Positions 9,207 through 18,240 of a DNA stretch of 64,000 nucleotides are shown here, piece after piece; the first letter of the stretch is position 1, and every line of letters begins with the position of its first letter. This DNA is from VXNF01 sp965116465 (GTDB lineage: Bacteria; Actinomycetota; Acidimicrobiia; Acidimicrobiales; CATQHL01), in assembly GCA_965116465.1 (NCBI GenBank), contig OZ220687.1, positions 372,001-436,000 on the forward strand, read 5' to 3'. The position numbers and the translations under genes were made by a program. A model generated the notes under the pieces. The model was not told where the DNA came from and did no database searches. It was given only the letters and a program-made list of their open reading frames with translations.

Positions 9207-10607
9207 TCAGGCGCCGCGCAGGATCCGAGAGAGTCGGTAGGCGGCGCGGGCCTCGCGATCGGTGCGGAACTCGCGGTCGTCGGCGGCACGCAGGATGCGG
9301 CGACTGGAGCGGACGCCCAGCCAGCGGAACGGTTCGGGCTCCCACGTGCGGGCGATGGCCCCCACCCATGGGAGGCTGGTGCGCTCGGTATCGGACTCCA
9401 GGATCAACTCCGCCATCGTCCGTCCCGCGAGGTTGGCACAGGCCACGCCGGTGCCGACGTAGCCGCCGAAGACACCGATCCCCGCGGTTCGGTTGAGGGT
9501 GAGACCCGGAAGCCAGTTGCGCGGGATCGCCAGCACGCCTCCCCAGCGGTGCGTGATCCGGGCGTCCGCGAGCGCCGGCAGCAGTTCGACGAGCGTGTCG
9601 TGGATCAGCCGATGGGAGGGCTCGTTCAGCTCGGTCCCGGGGTCGATGCGCGAGCCGAAGAGGTAGGGCACGCCGCGGCCGCCGAAGGCGATGCGGTCAT
9701 CCGCGGTGCGCTGGCCGTAGATGACCATGTGGCGGTCGTCGGCGAAGGTCGGGCGGCCCGGCAGGCCGATCTCGGCGATGACGTCTCCCCCCAGCGGCTC
9801 GGTGGCGATCATCAGGGAGTAGACGGGCAGGAGTGCCCGGCGCTGGCCGGCGAGGTCGCGGGTGTAGGCCTCCGTCGCCCGCACGACGACCTCCGCGCTG
9901 ACCGTGCCCCCCTCGGTGTGCACGCGCCTTGGTGCGATCCCGGTGACGGTCGTCCCCTCGTAGACCGCCATGCCGGCGGCTTCGACGGCGGCGGCCAGAC
10001 CCCTAACGAGTTTGGCGGGATCGAGAGCGGCCGACGGTTCGAGCAGGATGCCGGACCGCACGTCGGTGGCGTTGAGGTACCGGCTCGCCTCGGTCGCGTC
10101 GAGCAGGCGGACCTCCTCGGTGGTGAAGCCCTGGGTCCGCAGCTCGTCGACCTCTTCGCGCTGGCGCTTGGCCTGGGGAGCATTGCGCGCCAGGCGGATC
10201 GTGCCGCCCTTGGCGTAGTCGCAGCCGATCCCCTCGGCCGACGCCACGCGTCCGATCTCGTCGACGGCGTCGAAGACGGCCCGGACCAGGCGCATGGCCT
10301 CGCCGTGTGAGGATCGCTCGGCGTAGCGGGCGACGGTCCCCCCGGTGGTCCCGCCGAGCTCACCGCACGCCCAGCCGCCGTTGCGCCCGGATGCCCCGAA
10401 CCCGCAGTAGTGGCGTTCCAGGATGGCGATCCGCAGGGAGGGATCGGCGCGGATCAGGTAGTAGGCCGTCCACAGCCCGCTGTAACCCCCACCGACGATG
10501 GCGACATCGACCTGCCGGTCGCCGTCGAGCGCCGGCCGGGCTTTGATCGGCGGATCGAGCCGATCCAGCCACAGCGGCCGAGGTGTGGCGTCGGCGACCG
10601 TTGACAT
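9207..10607 (-). CDS. FAD-dependent amine/amino-acid oxidoreductase (DAO family)
   Basis: 466-aa flavoprotein of the DAO family. The dinucleotide-binding motif VAIVGGGYSGLWTAYYL lies near residue 35 and the glycine-rich GFGASGRNGGWACGE near 70, both typical of gamma-glutamylputrescine oxidase and related amine oxidases. The C-terminal segment IGVFGGYVGTGVACANLAGR closes the FAD site. It is divergent from an aminotransferase-agmatinase-Pot transporter operon, so it probably oxidises a polyamine or its acyl derivative to the aldehyde. Start 10607 (MSTVADATP) is preferred because it leads straight into the family sequence; ATG 10649 in frame is an alternative. Confidence 0.85.
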   Translation of the reverse strand: MSTVADATPRPLWLDRLDPPIKARPALDGDRQVDVAIVGGGYSGLWTAYYLIRADPSLRIAILERHYCGFGASGRNGGWACGELGGTTGGTVARYAERSSHGEAMRLVRAVFDAVDEIGRVASAEGIGCDYAKGGTIRLARNAPQAKRQREEVDELRTQGFTTEEVRLLDATEASRYLNATDVRSGILLEPSAALDPAKLVRGLAAAVEAAGMAVYEGTTVTGIAPRRVHTEGGTVSAEVVVRATEAYTRDLAGQRRALLPVYSLMIATEPLGGDVIAEIGLPGRPTFADDRHMVIYGQRTADDRIAFGGRGVPYLFGSRIDPGTELNEPSHRLIHDTLVELLPALADARITHRWGGVLAIPRNWLPGLTLNRTAGIGVFGGYVGTGVACANLAGRTMAELILESDTERTSLPWVGAIARTWEPEPFRWLGVRSSRRILRAADDREFRTDREARAAYRLSRILRGA

Positions 10608-10761
10608 CGCTCGTGACGGTAGAGCGAAACGGTTTAGATGGCAAGCCATTCAGCGCTATCTATTCGGATTCCGTCGTGATAACGCGCAAATGCTTCGGTT
10701 TTGGTAATGTCCCGGATCGGTAGGCGCGAACCTGGCGATTCGCCGCGGGAAACGAGGACAC

Positions 10762-12108
10762 GTGGGCTCGATCAAACTCATCACGGATGTGCCCGGCCCC
10801 AACAGCCGAGCCCTCGTGCAGCGACGCGCCGCGGCCGTCTCCGCCGGTGCCGCCTACCTCACCGAGCTGGGCATCGCCGGCGGTGAGGGCTCCGTCGTGG
10901 TCGACCTCGACGGCAACCATCTGCTGGACTTCGCCGGCGGCATCGGGGTGCTCGGCACCGGCCACTGCCCGCCCGAGGTCACCGCTGCGATCCAGCGCCA
11001 GAGTGCCGAATTGATCCACATGTGCGCCATCGTCGCCAGCTACGAGCCGCTGGTGGAGTTGGCCGAGCTGCTCAACGCCACCGCACCCGGGGTGGGTCCG
11101 CACAAGACGCTGCTGATGAACAGCGGCGCCGAGGCCGTGGAGTCGGCCGTCAAGCTGGCCCGCGCCCACACCGGCCGCGCCGGGCTGCTGGTCTTCGAGG
11201 GCGCCTATCACGGCCGCACCAACCTGACGATGTCGATGACCTCCAAGTACGGGCTGTTCAAGAAGGGTTTCGGCCCGTTCGCGCCGGAGATCTACCGGAT
11301 CCCGTTCCCCAACGTGCTCCGGCGCCCGCCGGGCACGACCCCCGAGCAGTTCGTCGAGTGGTCGATCAGCCGTCTCGAGGACGCGCTCGTCTCCCAGGTC
11401 GATCCGTCGGCGCTGGCCGCGGTCGTGATCGAGCCGGTCCAGGGCGAGGGTGGGTTCATCCCCGCGCCCGCGCCGTATCTCCGGGCGATCCGGCGGCTCT
11501 GCGATCACCACGGCATCGTGATGATCGCCGACGAGGTGCAGGCCGGCATGGGACGGACCGGGCGGATGTTCTCGATCGACCACAGCGGCGTGGTCCCGGA
11601 CCTGGTGGTGACCGCCAAGGCCCTGGGCTCCGGCATGCCGATCTCGGCGGTCGTCGGGCGCGCCGACGTCCTGGACGCACCGCACCCCGGCGGGATGGGC
11701 GGCACCTACAGCGCCAACCCGGTTGCCGCCGTGGCGGCCATCGCCACCATCCGGACCATCACCGCGCCCGGTTTCCTGGAGCGGGCGGCCGCCATGGGCG
11801 AGCGCCTGCGGGGCGGGCTCCAGCGATTGGCGGTACATCACGGCTGCATCGCCGAGGTGCGCGGGCTGGGGGCCATGCTCGCCGTCGAGCTCGTCAAGGA
11901 CGAGAACCTCACGCCCGACCCCGACCTGACGCTGACGGTCACCAGAGAGGCGGTGGCGCGCGGCCTCATCGTGATCCGCGCCGGTCTGTACAGCAACTGC
12001 GTGCGGTTCCTCCCGCCGCTGACGACAAGCGACGAGCAGGTCGACGAGGCGCTGGGGGTGCTGGGCGAGGCGTTCGCCGCCGCCACCGGGAACGGCCGCG
12101 CCGCATGA
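10762..12108 (+). CDS. Class III aminotransferase (4-aminobutyrate aminotransferase-like)
   Basis: 448-aa PLP enzyme of the GabT/ornithine aminotransferase class. Visible are the phosphate-binding MNSGAEAVESAVKLAR, the DEVQAGMGRTG segment with the Asp that contacts the PLP ring, and K286 in TAKALGSGMP as Schiff-base lysine. It would move the omega-amino group of GABA, putrescine or guanidinobutyrate-type compounds. GTG 10762 follows a GAGG sequence. It opens a plus-strand operon in which the next four genes overlap by 4 to 8 nt, and the 10608-10761 gap is its AT-richer divergent control region shared with the FAD oxidase. Confidence 0.9.
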   Translation: MGSIKLITDVPGPNSRALVQRRAAAVSAGAAYLTELGIAGGEGSVVVDLDGNHLLDFAGGIGVLGTGHCPPEVTAAIQRQSAELIHMCAIVASYEPLVELAELLNATAPGVGPHKTLLMNSGAEAVESAVKLARAHTGRAGLLVFEGAYHGRTNLTMSMTSKYGLFKKGFGPFAPEIYRIPFPNVLRRPPGTTPEQFVEWSISRLEDALVSQVDPSALAAVVIEPVQGEGGFIPAPAPYLRAIRRLCDHHGIVMIADEVQAGMGRTGRMFSIDHSGVVPDLVVTAKALGSGMPISAVVGRADVLDAPHPGGMGGTYSANPVAAVAAIATIRTITAPGFLERAAAMGERLRGGLQRLAVHHGCIAEVRGLGAMLAVELVKDENLTPDPDLTLTVTREAVARGLIVIRAGLYSNCVRFLPPLTTSDEQVDEALGVLGEAFAAATGNGRAA

Positions 12109-13199
12109 GGAGGCCACCGCTGCGGGTGCTGGACGCCGCCGGCTCGCCGGAGGCGATCGGCGCCGCGCACGGTCGCGCCCACGCCGCGGAAATCAGGGCC
12201 TACACCGCCGACCGGGTGGCACTCGTGGCGTCGGGAGTGTGGACGGGCCGGCGCCTGCCGGCCGTCGATGTGCTCGACGTCGCCGAGTCGATGCTCGACT
12301 CCCATGCGGCGCTGGACGCCGACCTGCACACCGAGATGCTGGCCATGGCCGCAGCCGCCGGAATCTCGCCGGCGGAGGCCATCGTGGTGGGCGGCTTCAC
12401 CGACTTCATCGACACGGTGCGGGCCACCGCGGGCAGCACTCTGGTGCCGGCCGCCACCGAGGACGACTGCACCGCCGTGCTCGTGCCCGACGGGCGCGCC
12501 GGTGGCGCCGGCTTCCTCGCCCAGACCTGGGACATGCACGCCTCGGCCACCGACCACGTGCTGCTACTGCGGGTGCGGCCCGACGGCGCGCCCGCCGCTC
12601 GGGTCTTCACCACCACCGGCTGCCTCGGCCAGATCGGCATGAACAGCGAGGGCCTGTGTGTGGGCATCAACAACCTGGCGGGCAGCGACGGGCGACCGGC
12701 TGTGACGTGGCCGTCGGTGGTCCGGGCGATGCTCAAGTGCGCCACGGCCACCGAGGCCCTCGGCGTCCTGCTCGCCGCCGACCTGGCCGGCGCCCACAAC
12801 TACCTGATCCTCGACCGCCACGGCACCGGCTTCAGCGTCGAGGCCATGCCGTCGGTGCGGCCGGTCACGGCGCTCGGCGACGAGCCGCTCGTGCACACCA
12901 ACCACACCCTCGACGCCGCCGCCGGGGCGGTGCAGGCCGCGCGCGACCCGCGCCTGATGCGCAGTTCGCGCACCCGGCTCGCCACCGCCGCCGAACTGCT
13001 GGCCACCGGGCCGGTCGACGCCGAACGACTCTTCGCCCTGACGCGCGAGCCGACGGCGATCTGCGTCACGGCGACGGCGCCGTTCCATCTCGAGTCCAGC
13101 GGGGCGGCGGTGATGCAGCCGCGGACCGGCGACTTCTGGGCCTGCTGGGGCCGGCCGGCGGACAACGACTACGAGCGGATCGAGGCCTCCGATGGCTGA
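12105..13199 (+). CDS. C45 / acyl-CoA:6-aminopenicillanate acyltransferase-like NTN hydrolase
   Basis: 364-aa protein of the C45 NTN-hydrolase family. The likely autocatalytic cleavage site is C122 in EDDCTAVLV; cleavage would expose Cys as N-terminal nucleophile. QIGMNSEGLCVGINNL and NYLILDR are further family-like stretches. Family members hydrolyse or transfer acyl groups on amides. ATG 12105 overlaps the aminotransferase stop (ATGA), so co-translation is expected. In this polyamine operon it may deacylate N-acyl-polyamines or N-acyl-aminobutyrate; this role is an inference from context only. Confidence 0.8.
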   Translation: MRRPPLRVLDAAGSPEAIGAAHGRAHAAEIRAYTADRVALVASGVWTGRRLPAVDVLDVAESMLDSHAALDADLHTEMLAMAAAAGISPAEAIVVGGFTDFIDTVRATAGSTLVPAATEDDCTAVLVPDGRAGGAGFLAQTWDMHASATDHVLLLRVRPDGAPAARVFTTTGCLGQIGMNSEGLCVGINNLAGSDGRPAVTWPSVVRAMLKCATATEALGVLLAADLAGAHNYLILDRHGTGFSVEAMPSVRPVTALGDEPLVHTNHTLDAAAGAVQAARDPRLMRSSRTRLATAAELLATGPVDAERLFALTREPTAICVTATAPFHLESSGAAVMQPRTGDFWACWGRPADNDYERIEASDG

Positions 13200-13875
13200 A
13201 CTCGACGTGGTCATGGTCGGCGAACGCTCGGGGCTCCGCTACGCCCACATCCGGCCCGAGTGGGCCACGGAACTGGCCGCCCTGGAGCGTGCCTCCTACC
13301 CGACGGCCAACCCGGACGACCTCTACGACGAATCGAGCCTTCTGCTGCTGGCCAGGGACTTCGCCGAGGGCTGCTTCGCGACCTTCGACGGCGAACTCCT
13401 CGTGGCCATGGGCCTGGGCGTCCGGACCCACTTCGACCTCGACAATCCCCAACACACCATCGGCGACATCGTGCCCCATGACAACAGCAGCAGCGGGCAC
13501 GCGCCCGCCGGCGAGTGGTACTACGGCACCGGCATCTCGACGCGCCCCGAGTACCGGCGGCGCGGCATCGGCTCGGAGCTCTACGTGCTCCGCAAGCAGG
13601 TGTGTCGCGACCTGAACCTGCGCGGCATCGTGGCCGGCGCCGTGATCCCCGGCTATGCCGACCACAAAGAGGACTTGAGCGCCGACGACTACATCGCCGA
13701 GGTGCGCGCCGGCCGGCTGTACGACCCCACATTGAGCTTCCAGTTGCGCAACGGCTTCGAGGCGCCGTGCGCTCTCTCCAACTACATCGAGGACCCGGCG
13801 GTGGACGACTACGCCGCGCTGATCGTCTGGCACAACCCCGACCACCGGGCCGCAGGCGGAGGGAGAGCCGCATGA
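13192..13875 (+). CDS. GNAT-family N-acetyltransferase
   Basis: 227-aa protein with the GNAT acetyl-CoA-binding motif STRPEYRRRGIGSELY (R/Q-x-x-G-x-G/A type) around residues 115-130 and an Arg/Glu-rich N-terminal substrate region. It begins 8 nt inside the preceding gene. The central sequence GTGISTRPEYR is typical of the beta4-alpha3 turn. Given its neighbours, an amine or polyamine is the obvious candidate acceptor, and the C45 hydrolase may reverse or complete the cycle. Longer than the minimal 150-aa GNAT; the C-terminal part (SADDYIAEVRAGRLYDPTLSFQL) resembles larger GNATs with a substrate lid. Confidence 0.83.
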   Translation: MAELDVVMVGERSGLRYAHIRPEWATELAALERASYPTANPDDLYDESSLLLLARDFAEGCFATFDGELLVAMGLGVRTHFDLDNPQHTIGDIVPHDNSSSGHAPAGEWYYGTGISTRPEYRRRGIGSELYVLRKQVCRDLNLRGIVAGAVIPGYADHKEDLSADDYIAEVRAGRLYDPTLSFQLRNGFEAPCALSNYIEDPAVDDYAALIVWHNPDHRAAGGGRAA

Positions 13876-14312
13876 TCGACAACGTCGACCGCGAGATCAT
13901 CAAGTTCCTGCAGACCGACGGTCGCATGGCCTACTCCGCGCTGGGCCGGCTGATCGGGCTCTCCGACGCCGCCACCCGCCAGCGTGTCCGGCGCCTCACC
14001 GCCGACGGCGTCATCGACATCGTGGCGGTGACCGATCCCGTGAAGATCGGGCTCGGCTACCAGGCGCTGCTGGGCATCACGGCCACCGACGACACCCGGG
14101 AGTTGGCGGCGGAGATCGGCGCCATGGACGACGCCGTCTACATCGTGCTGACCGCCGGCCGCTACGACCTCATCGTGGAGTTGGTGTGCACAGACGGCGA
14201 CACCTTCGTCAGCCACGTCAACACCATCCGCACCATGGACGGGGTGATGAGCGTCGAGACCCTCCCCTACCTGGGCATCACCAAGCAGACCTACGACTGG
14301 GGGGTGGGATGA
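13872..14312 (+). CDS. Lrp/AsnC-family transcriptional regulator
   Basis: 146 aa. An N-terminal winged helix-turn-helix (IDNVDREIIKFLQTDGRM...LSDAATRQRVRRL) is followed by a RAM/AsnC ligand domain with TAGRYDLIVELVCTD. ATG 13872 overlaps the GNAT stop, with GGAGGGAG upstream. It is embedded between polyamine genes and probably senses an amine or amino acid and controls this operon and the divergent FAD oxidase. No operator can be defined from a single copy. Confidence 0.92.
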   Translation: MIDNVDREIIKFLQTDGRMAYSALGRLIGLSDAATRQRVRRLTADGVIDIVAVTDPVKIGLGYQALLGITATDDTRELAAEIGAMDDAVYIVLTAGRYDLIVELVCTDGDTFVSHVNTIRTMDGVMSVETLPYLGITKQTYDWGVG

Positions 14313-15286
14313 GCCCCGGCCGCGTCGAGGGCGATCAGGCCTTCCGCAGCGAGGGCCTCGGCGGGCGCGAGCCCGAGATGACCTACGGCGGCGCCACCTC
14401 GTTCCTGCGCCGCAAGTACACCCGCGACATCGCCGGCACCGACATCGTCATCTCGGGCATCCCCTTCGACATGGCCACCTCCAACCGGCCCGGCGCCCGG
14501 CTGGGGCCGCGGGCGATCCGGGCCGCCTCGGTCGGCCTCGCCGAACTGGAGGCGTATCCCTTCGGGTTCGACCCCTTCGACCATCTGGCGATCGCCGATT
14601 ACGGCGACTGCTTCATCGACTACGGCCACCCCGAGGACGCGGTCGAGCGCATCGAGGCGCATGCCCGGGAGATCCTGGCCCACGACACGACGATGGTCAC
14701 GCTGGGCGGTGATCACTTCATCACCTATCCCCTGCTGCGGGCTCATGCCGAGAAATTCGGGGCGCTGTCGCTGGTGCACTTCGACGCCCACTGCGACACC
14801 TGGCCCGACGACGGCGACCGCCTGGACCACGGTTCGATGTTCCTGCGGGCGGCCCGCGAGGGGATCATCGACCCGGCCTCCTCGGTGCAGATCGGGATCC
14901 GCACCCACAACAGCGACACCTTCGGGTTCACGATCCTCGGCGCCCCGTGGGTGCACCGCGAGGGCATCGGTGCCACCGTCGAGGTCGTGCGAGAGGTGGT
15001 GGGCGACGCCAAGGCCTATCTCACCTTCGACATCGACTGTCTCGACCCGGCGTTCGCGCCCGGCACGGGGACCCCGGTGTCGGGCGGCCTCACGACCGCC
15101 CAGGCCCTGGAGGCCATCCGGTCGCTGGGCGGCGTGGACCTCGTCGGCATGGATGTCGTGGAGGTGTCGCCGCCGTACGACGTGGCCGAGATCACCGCAC
15201 TGGCGGCAGCGACCCTCGCCCACGACTTCATCTGCCTGCAGGCCGTCAGGGCCGGCGCAGCGGGCACCGAGTACGGGCGCACCTGA
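14309..15286 (+). CDS. speB: Agmatinase / ureohydrolase family protein
   Basis: 325-aa binuclear-Mn ureohydrolase. Metal ligands are seen in GGDH (133-136), DAHCD (159-163) and DIDCLDPAFAPGTGTP (from 241), a full set. The N-terminal PFDMATSNRPGARLGPRAIR is typical of agmatinase and guanidinobutyrase rather than arginase. It would release urea from agmatine or a guanidino acid to give putrescine or GABA, feeding the aminotransferase and FAD oxidase nearby. ATG 14309 overlaps the Lrp gene stop. The exact substrate (agmatine versus guanidinobutyrate/guanidinopropionate) cannot be told apart here. Confidence 0.88.
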   Translation: MSPGRVEGDQAFRSEGLGGREPEMTYGGATSFLRRKYTRDIAGTDIVISGIPFDMATSNRPGARLGPRAIRAASVGLAELEAYPFGFDPFDHLAIADYGDCFIDYGHPEDAVERIEAHAREILAHDTTMVTLGGDHFITYPLLRAHAEKFGALSLVHFDAHCDTWPDDGDRLDHGSMFLRAAREGIIDPASSVQIGIRTHNSDTFGFTILGAPWVHREGIGATVEVVREVVGDAKAYLTFDIDCLDPAFAPGTGTPVSGGLTTAQALEAIRSLGGVDLVGMDVVEVSPPYDVAEITALAAATLAHDFICLQAVRAGAAGTEYGRT

Positions 15287-15299
15287 GGAGACACCGACG

Positions 15300-16370
15300 A
15301 TGAGCGACCCTGTCCCGGCCGTGGAGATCGCAGGCATCACCAAGCGCTTCGGCGACGTCACCGCCGTGGACGACATCGACCTCGAGATCGGCGACGGCGA
15401 GTTCTTCGCCCTGCTGGGCCCGTCGGGCTGCGGCAAGACCACGACGTTGCGGATGATCGCCGGACTGGACTTCCCGACGATGGGCAGCCTCAAGATCTTC
15501 GGCGACGAGGTGGGGACCCTGCCGCCCAACAAGCGCCCGGTGAACACGGTGTTTCAGGCCTACGCCCTGTTCCCGCACATGAACGTGGCCGACAACATCG
15601 CCTTTGGCCTCAAGATGCAGAAGGTGGACCGCCTCGAACGTGACCGGCGCGTCGCCGAGGCGGTCGGGCTCGTGCAGCTCGGCGGCATGGAGAACCGCCG
15701 GCCCAACCAACTCTCCGGCGGCCAGCAGCAGCGCGTCGCCCTGGCCCGCGCCCTCGTCAACCGGCCCAAGGTGCTGCTGCTGGACGAACCCCTCGGCGCC
15801 CTGGACCTGAAGCTCCGCCAGGAGATGCAACTCGAACTCAAGGCCCTGCAGCGCGAGGTGGGGATCACCTTCGTGTTCGTCACCCACGACCAGGAGGAGG
15901 CCCTCACCATGAGCGACCGCATCGCGGTCATGCACGAGGGCCGGCTCCTGCAGGTCGGCACGCCCGAGGAGATCTACCAGCGCCCCGCCAACCGCTTCGT
16001 GGCCGACTTCATCGGACGGACCAACCTGCTGGAGGCCACCGTGGCATCCGATACCGAGGTGGTACTCAGCAATGGCATGCGGGTGCAGGCGGCCTCCGAC
16101 CACGCCTTCGGCACACAGGTGGCGGTGAGCCTGCGGCCCGAGCAGGCCTTCCTGTACCGGCGCGGCGGCTCACCGGCGGGCTGGCCGAGCATCGACGGCG
16201 TCCTGCGGGAGGTGATCTACGTCGGCAACGCCCTGGTCCACTCGGTGGCCGTCGACTGGATCAACATCGAGGTCCGCACCCCGTACCGGTCCACCGAGAC
16301 CCCGCTGCAGGTGGGCGACGAGGTGAGCGTGAGCTGGGAGCCCGGCGGGGTCACGGTGGTGGGCGACTGA
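15300..16370 (+). CDS. potA: Spermidine/putrescine-type ABC transporter ATP-binding protein
   Basis: 356-aa ATPase. Walker A GPSGCGKTT (40-48), Q-loop VFQAYALFPHM, signature LSGGQ (138-142), Walker B LLLDEP (to 164) and the His switch VTHDQEEA are intact. The C-terminal 100 residues form a TOBE regulatory domain (VSLRPEQAFL...), usual for Pot/Mal ATPases. GAGGAGA ends 8 nt before ATG 15300. It is the first of four transporter genes downstream of agmatinase, and its stop overlaps the potB start. Confidence 0.93.
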   Translation: MSDPVPAVEIAGITKRFGDVTAVDDIDLEIGDGEFFALLGPSGCGKTTTLRMIAGLDFPTMGSLKIFGDEVGTLPPNKRPVNTVFQAYALFPHMNVADNIAFGLKMQKVDRLERDRRVAEAVGLVQLGGMENRRPNQLSGGQQQRVALARALVNRPKVLLLDEPLGALDLKLRQEMQLELKALQREVGITFVFVTHDQEEALTMSDRIAVMHEGRLLQVGTPEEIYQRPANRFVADFIGRTNLLEATVASDTEVVLSNGMRVQAASDHAFGTQVAVSLRPEQAFLYRRGGSPAGWPSIDGVLREVIYVGNALVHSVAVDWINIEVRTPYRSTETPLQVGDEVSVSWEPGGVTVVGD

Positions 16371-17278
16371 TGACGCTGGCCGCCACGCCCCCGGAGGAGA
16401 CCACCGCCGGCGCCGCCACGCCGGAGTTCGAACGTGCGGCGGCCAAGGCCGAGTCCAGGCGGGGCTTCCTGCTGGCCGGACCCGCCTACCTCTACCTCGT
16501 CATCTTCTTCGCCATCCCGCTGGGGATCGTCTTCGCCTACTCCTTCGCCAGCCGCAACCGCTTCGGCGAGGCGGTGTTCTCGGAGGTGGGGCTCGACGCC
16601 TATCGACGGCTGGCCGCGCCGATCGTGCGCGACATCCTCTTCCGGTCGCTCTGGTTGGCACTGCTCACGACGGTCATCTGCCTGGTCATCGGCTATCCGT
16701 TCTCGTACTACCTGACCACTCGAAGCCCGAAGGTGCGCAACATCCTGCTGGTCTTCGTGATGATCCCGTTCTGGTCCAACTTCCTGGTCCGCAACTACGC
16801 CTGGCGGGTGATCCTGGGCAAGGACGGTGTGATCAGCCGCATCACCGACTTCCTGGGGTTCGGCGAGTTGGAGATCCTCTTCACCCCCAGCGCGGTGGTG
16901 CTGGGCCTGGTGTACGGCTTCCTGCCGTTCATGATCCTGCCGCTCTACGCCTCCATCGAGCGCATCGAGATGTCCCTCCTCGAGGCGGGACGCGATCTGT
17001 ACGCCTCCGGTTGGCAGAACTTCCGCCGGATCCTGTTCCCGCTGTCCAAGCCGGGCGTCATAGCGGGCTCCATCCTGGTGTTCGTCCCCAGCCTCGGCGC
17101 TTACGTGACCCCGGAGATCCTCGGCGGCGCAAAGACGACGCTGCTGGGCAGCTACATCGTGACGCAGTTCCTGACGGCCCGGAACTGGCCGGTGGGGGCC
17201 TCGCTGTCGTTCGTGCTGATGGCCGTGATGCTCGTCGCCACCATCGTGTACTTCCGATCGGGAGGGCGGAACCTGTGA
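16370..17278 (+). CDS. potB: Polyamine-type ABC transporter permease PotB
   Basis: 302-aa inner-membrane permease with six predicted helices. The EAA coupling loop is EAGRDLYASGWQNFRRILFPLSKPG near residues 205-230. VIGYPFSYYLTTRSPKVRNILL is typical of PotB/PotH. The ATG shares a base with the potA stop and the stop overlaps potC by 4 nt, so the three proteins are translationally coupled. Confidence 0.92.
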   Translation: MTLAATPPEETTAGAATPEFERAAAKAESRRGFLLAGPAYLYLVIFFAIPLGIVFAYSFASRNRFGEAVFSEVGLDAYRRLAAPIVRDILFRSLWLALLTTVICLVIGYPFSYYLTTRSPKVRNILLVFVMIPFWSNFLVRNYAWRVILGKDGVISRITDFLGFGELEILFTPSAVVLGLVYGFLPFMILPLYASIERIEMSLLEAGRDLYASGWQNFRRILFPLSKPGVIAGSILVFVPSLGAYVTPEILGGAKTTLLGSYIVTQFLTARNWPVGASLSFVLMAVMLVATIVYFRSGGRNL

Positions 17279-18204
17279 GTGCCACCGCCCCCCGAGAGCT
17301 CGCCAGCGAGGGCGCACGACGTGGGCGCAACTTCGCCCGCGGCTGGAGCCCCACACGGGCCGCGCTCGGCGCCAACGCCTGGTTGGTGTACGCCTTCTTC
17401 TACGCGCCCATCGCCCTGCTGGTGGTGTTCTCGTTCAGCGCCGACCGCAACGTGGGGCGCTGGGGCGGCTTCACGCTGGGCTGGTACGAGGACTTCGTCC
17501 GCAACGAGAGCGTCCAGGACGCCATCTGGGTGTCGGTCCGGGTCGCGCTGCTGTCGACAGTCATCTCCGTGGTGTTGGGAACGCTCGCCGCGCTGGCCAT
17601 CGAGCGGTTCCGGTTCCGGGGGCGGCAGGCGTTCGACGCCCTGCTGTACCTGCCGATCATCATCCCCGACGTGACGATGGCGGTGATGATGCTGCTCTTC
17701 TTCTCGGAGTTCTTCGACCTCCTGAACCTGCTGTTCGACACGGATCTGCGCAAGGGATTCGCCAGTATCACGGTCAGTCACATCGCCTTCAACATCAGCT
17801 TCGTGTCGGTGGTGGTGCGGGCCCGTCTCGCCGGTATGGATCGCCGGCTCGAGGAGGCGGCCCTGGACCTCTATGCCAGCCGCTGGAAGGCGTTCCGGCA
17901 TGTGACCCTCCCGCAGATCGCGCCCGGCGTGGCCGGCGGGGCGCTCCTCGCCCTGACACTCTCCCTCGACGACGTGGTCGTCACGCAGTTCGCCGCCGGG
18001 CCCGGTGCCACCACGCTGCCCGTGTACGTCTTCGGGTTGATCCGCCGGGGCGTCACGCCCCTGATCAACTCGGTCTCGGTGGTGATGCTGGTCGCCTCGA
18101 TCGGCCTGGTGATCCTCTCACTGTTCGTTCAGCGGTCCCGCAGCGGCAGCGCCGCCGGACCGCAGGGCGTGCCGGCCGCCGACCGGGCGAGCCGAAGTAC
18201 CTGA
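17275..18204 (+). CDS. potC: Polyamine-type ABC transporter permease PotC
   Basis: 309-aa partner permease. GTG 17275 overlaps the potB stop (GTGA). The EAA loop reads EEAALDLYASRWKAFRHVTLPQIAPG, and ALTLSLDDVVVTQFAAGP is the helix typical of PotC/PotI. Six helices are visible. The C-terminal tail after residue 290 is short and polar. A 36-nt gap with ACAAGGAGACA separates it from the lipoprotein gene. Confidence 0.92.
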   Translation: MSATAPRELASEGARRGRNFARGWSPTRAALGANAWLVYAFFYAPIALLVVFSFSADRNVGRWGGFTLGWYEDFVRNESVQDAIWVSVRVALLSTVISVVLGTLAALAIERFRFRGRQAFDALLYLPIIIPDVTMAVMMLLFFSEFFDLLNLLFDTDLRKGFASITVSHIAFNISFVSVVVRARLAGMDRRLEEAALDLYASRWKAFRHVTLPQIAPGVAGGALLALTLSLDDVVVTQFAAGPGATTLPVYVFGLIRRGVTPLINSVSVVMLVASIGLVILSLFVQRSRSGSAAGPQGVPAADRASRST

Positions 18205-18240
18205 CCAAAGGGCAAATCAACAACACAAGGAGACAAGCAC

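Noticed and set aside
10608..10761. Riboswitch upstream of the aminotransferase operon
   Set aside because: No conserved guanidine or polyamine aptamer pattern was recognised in this AT-richer gap.
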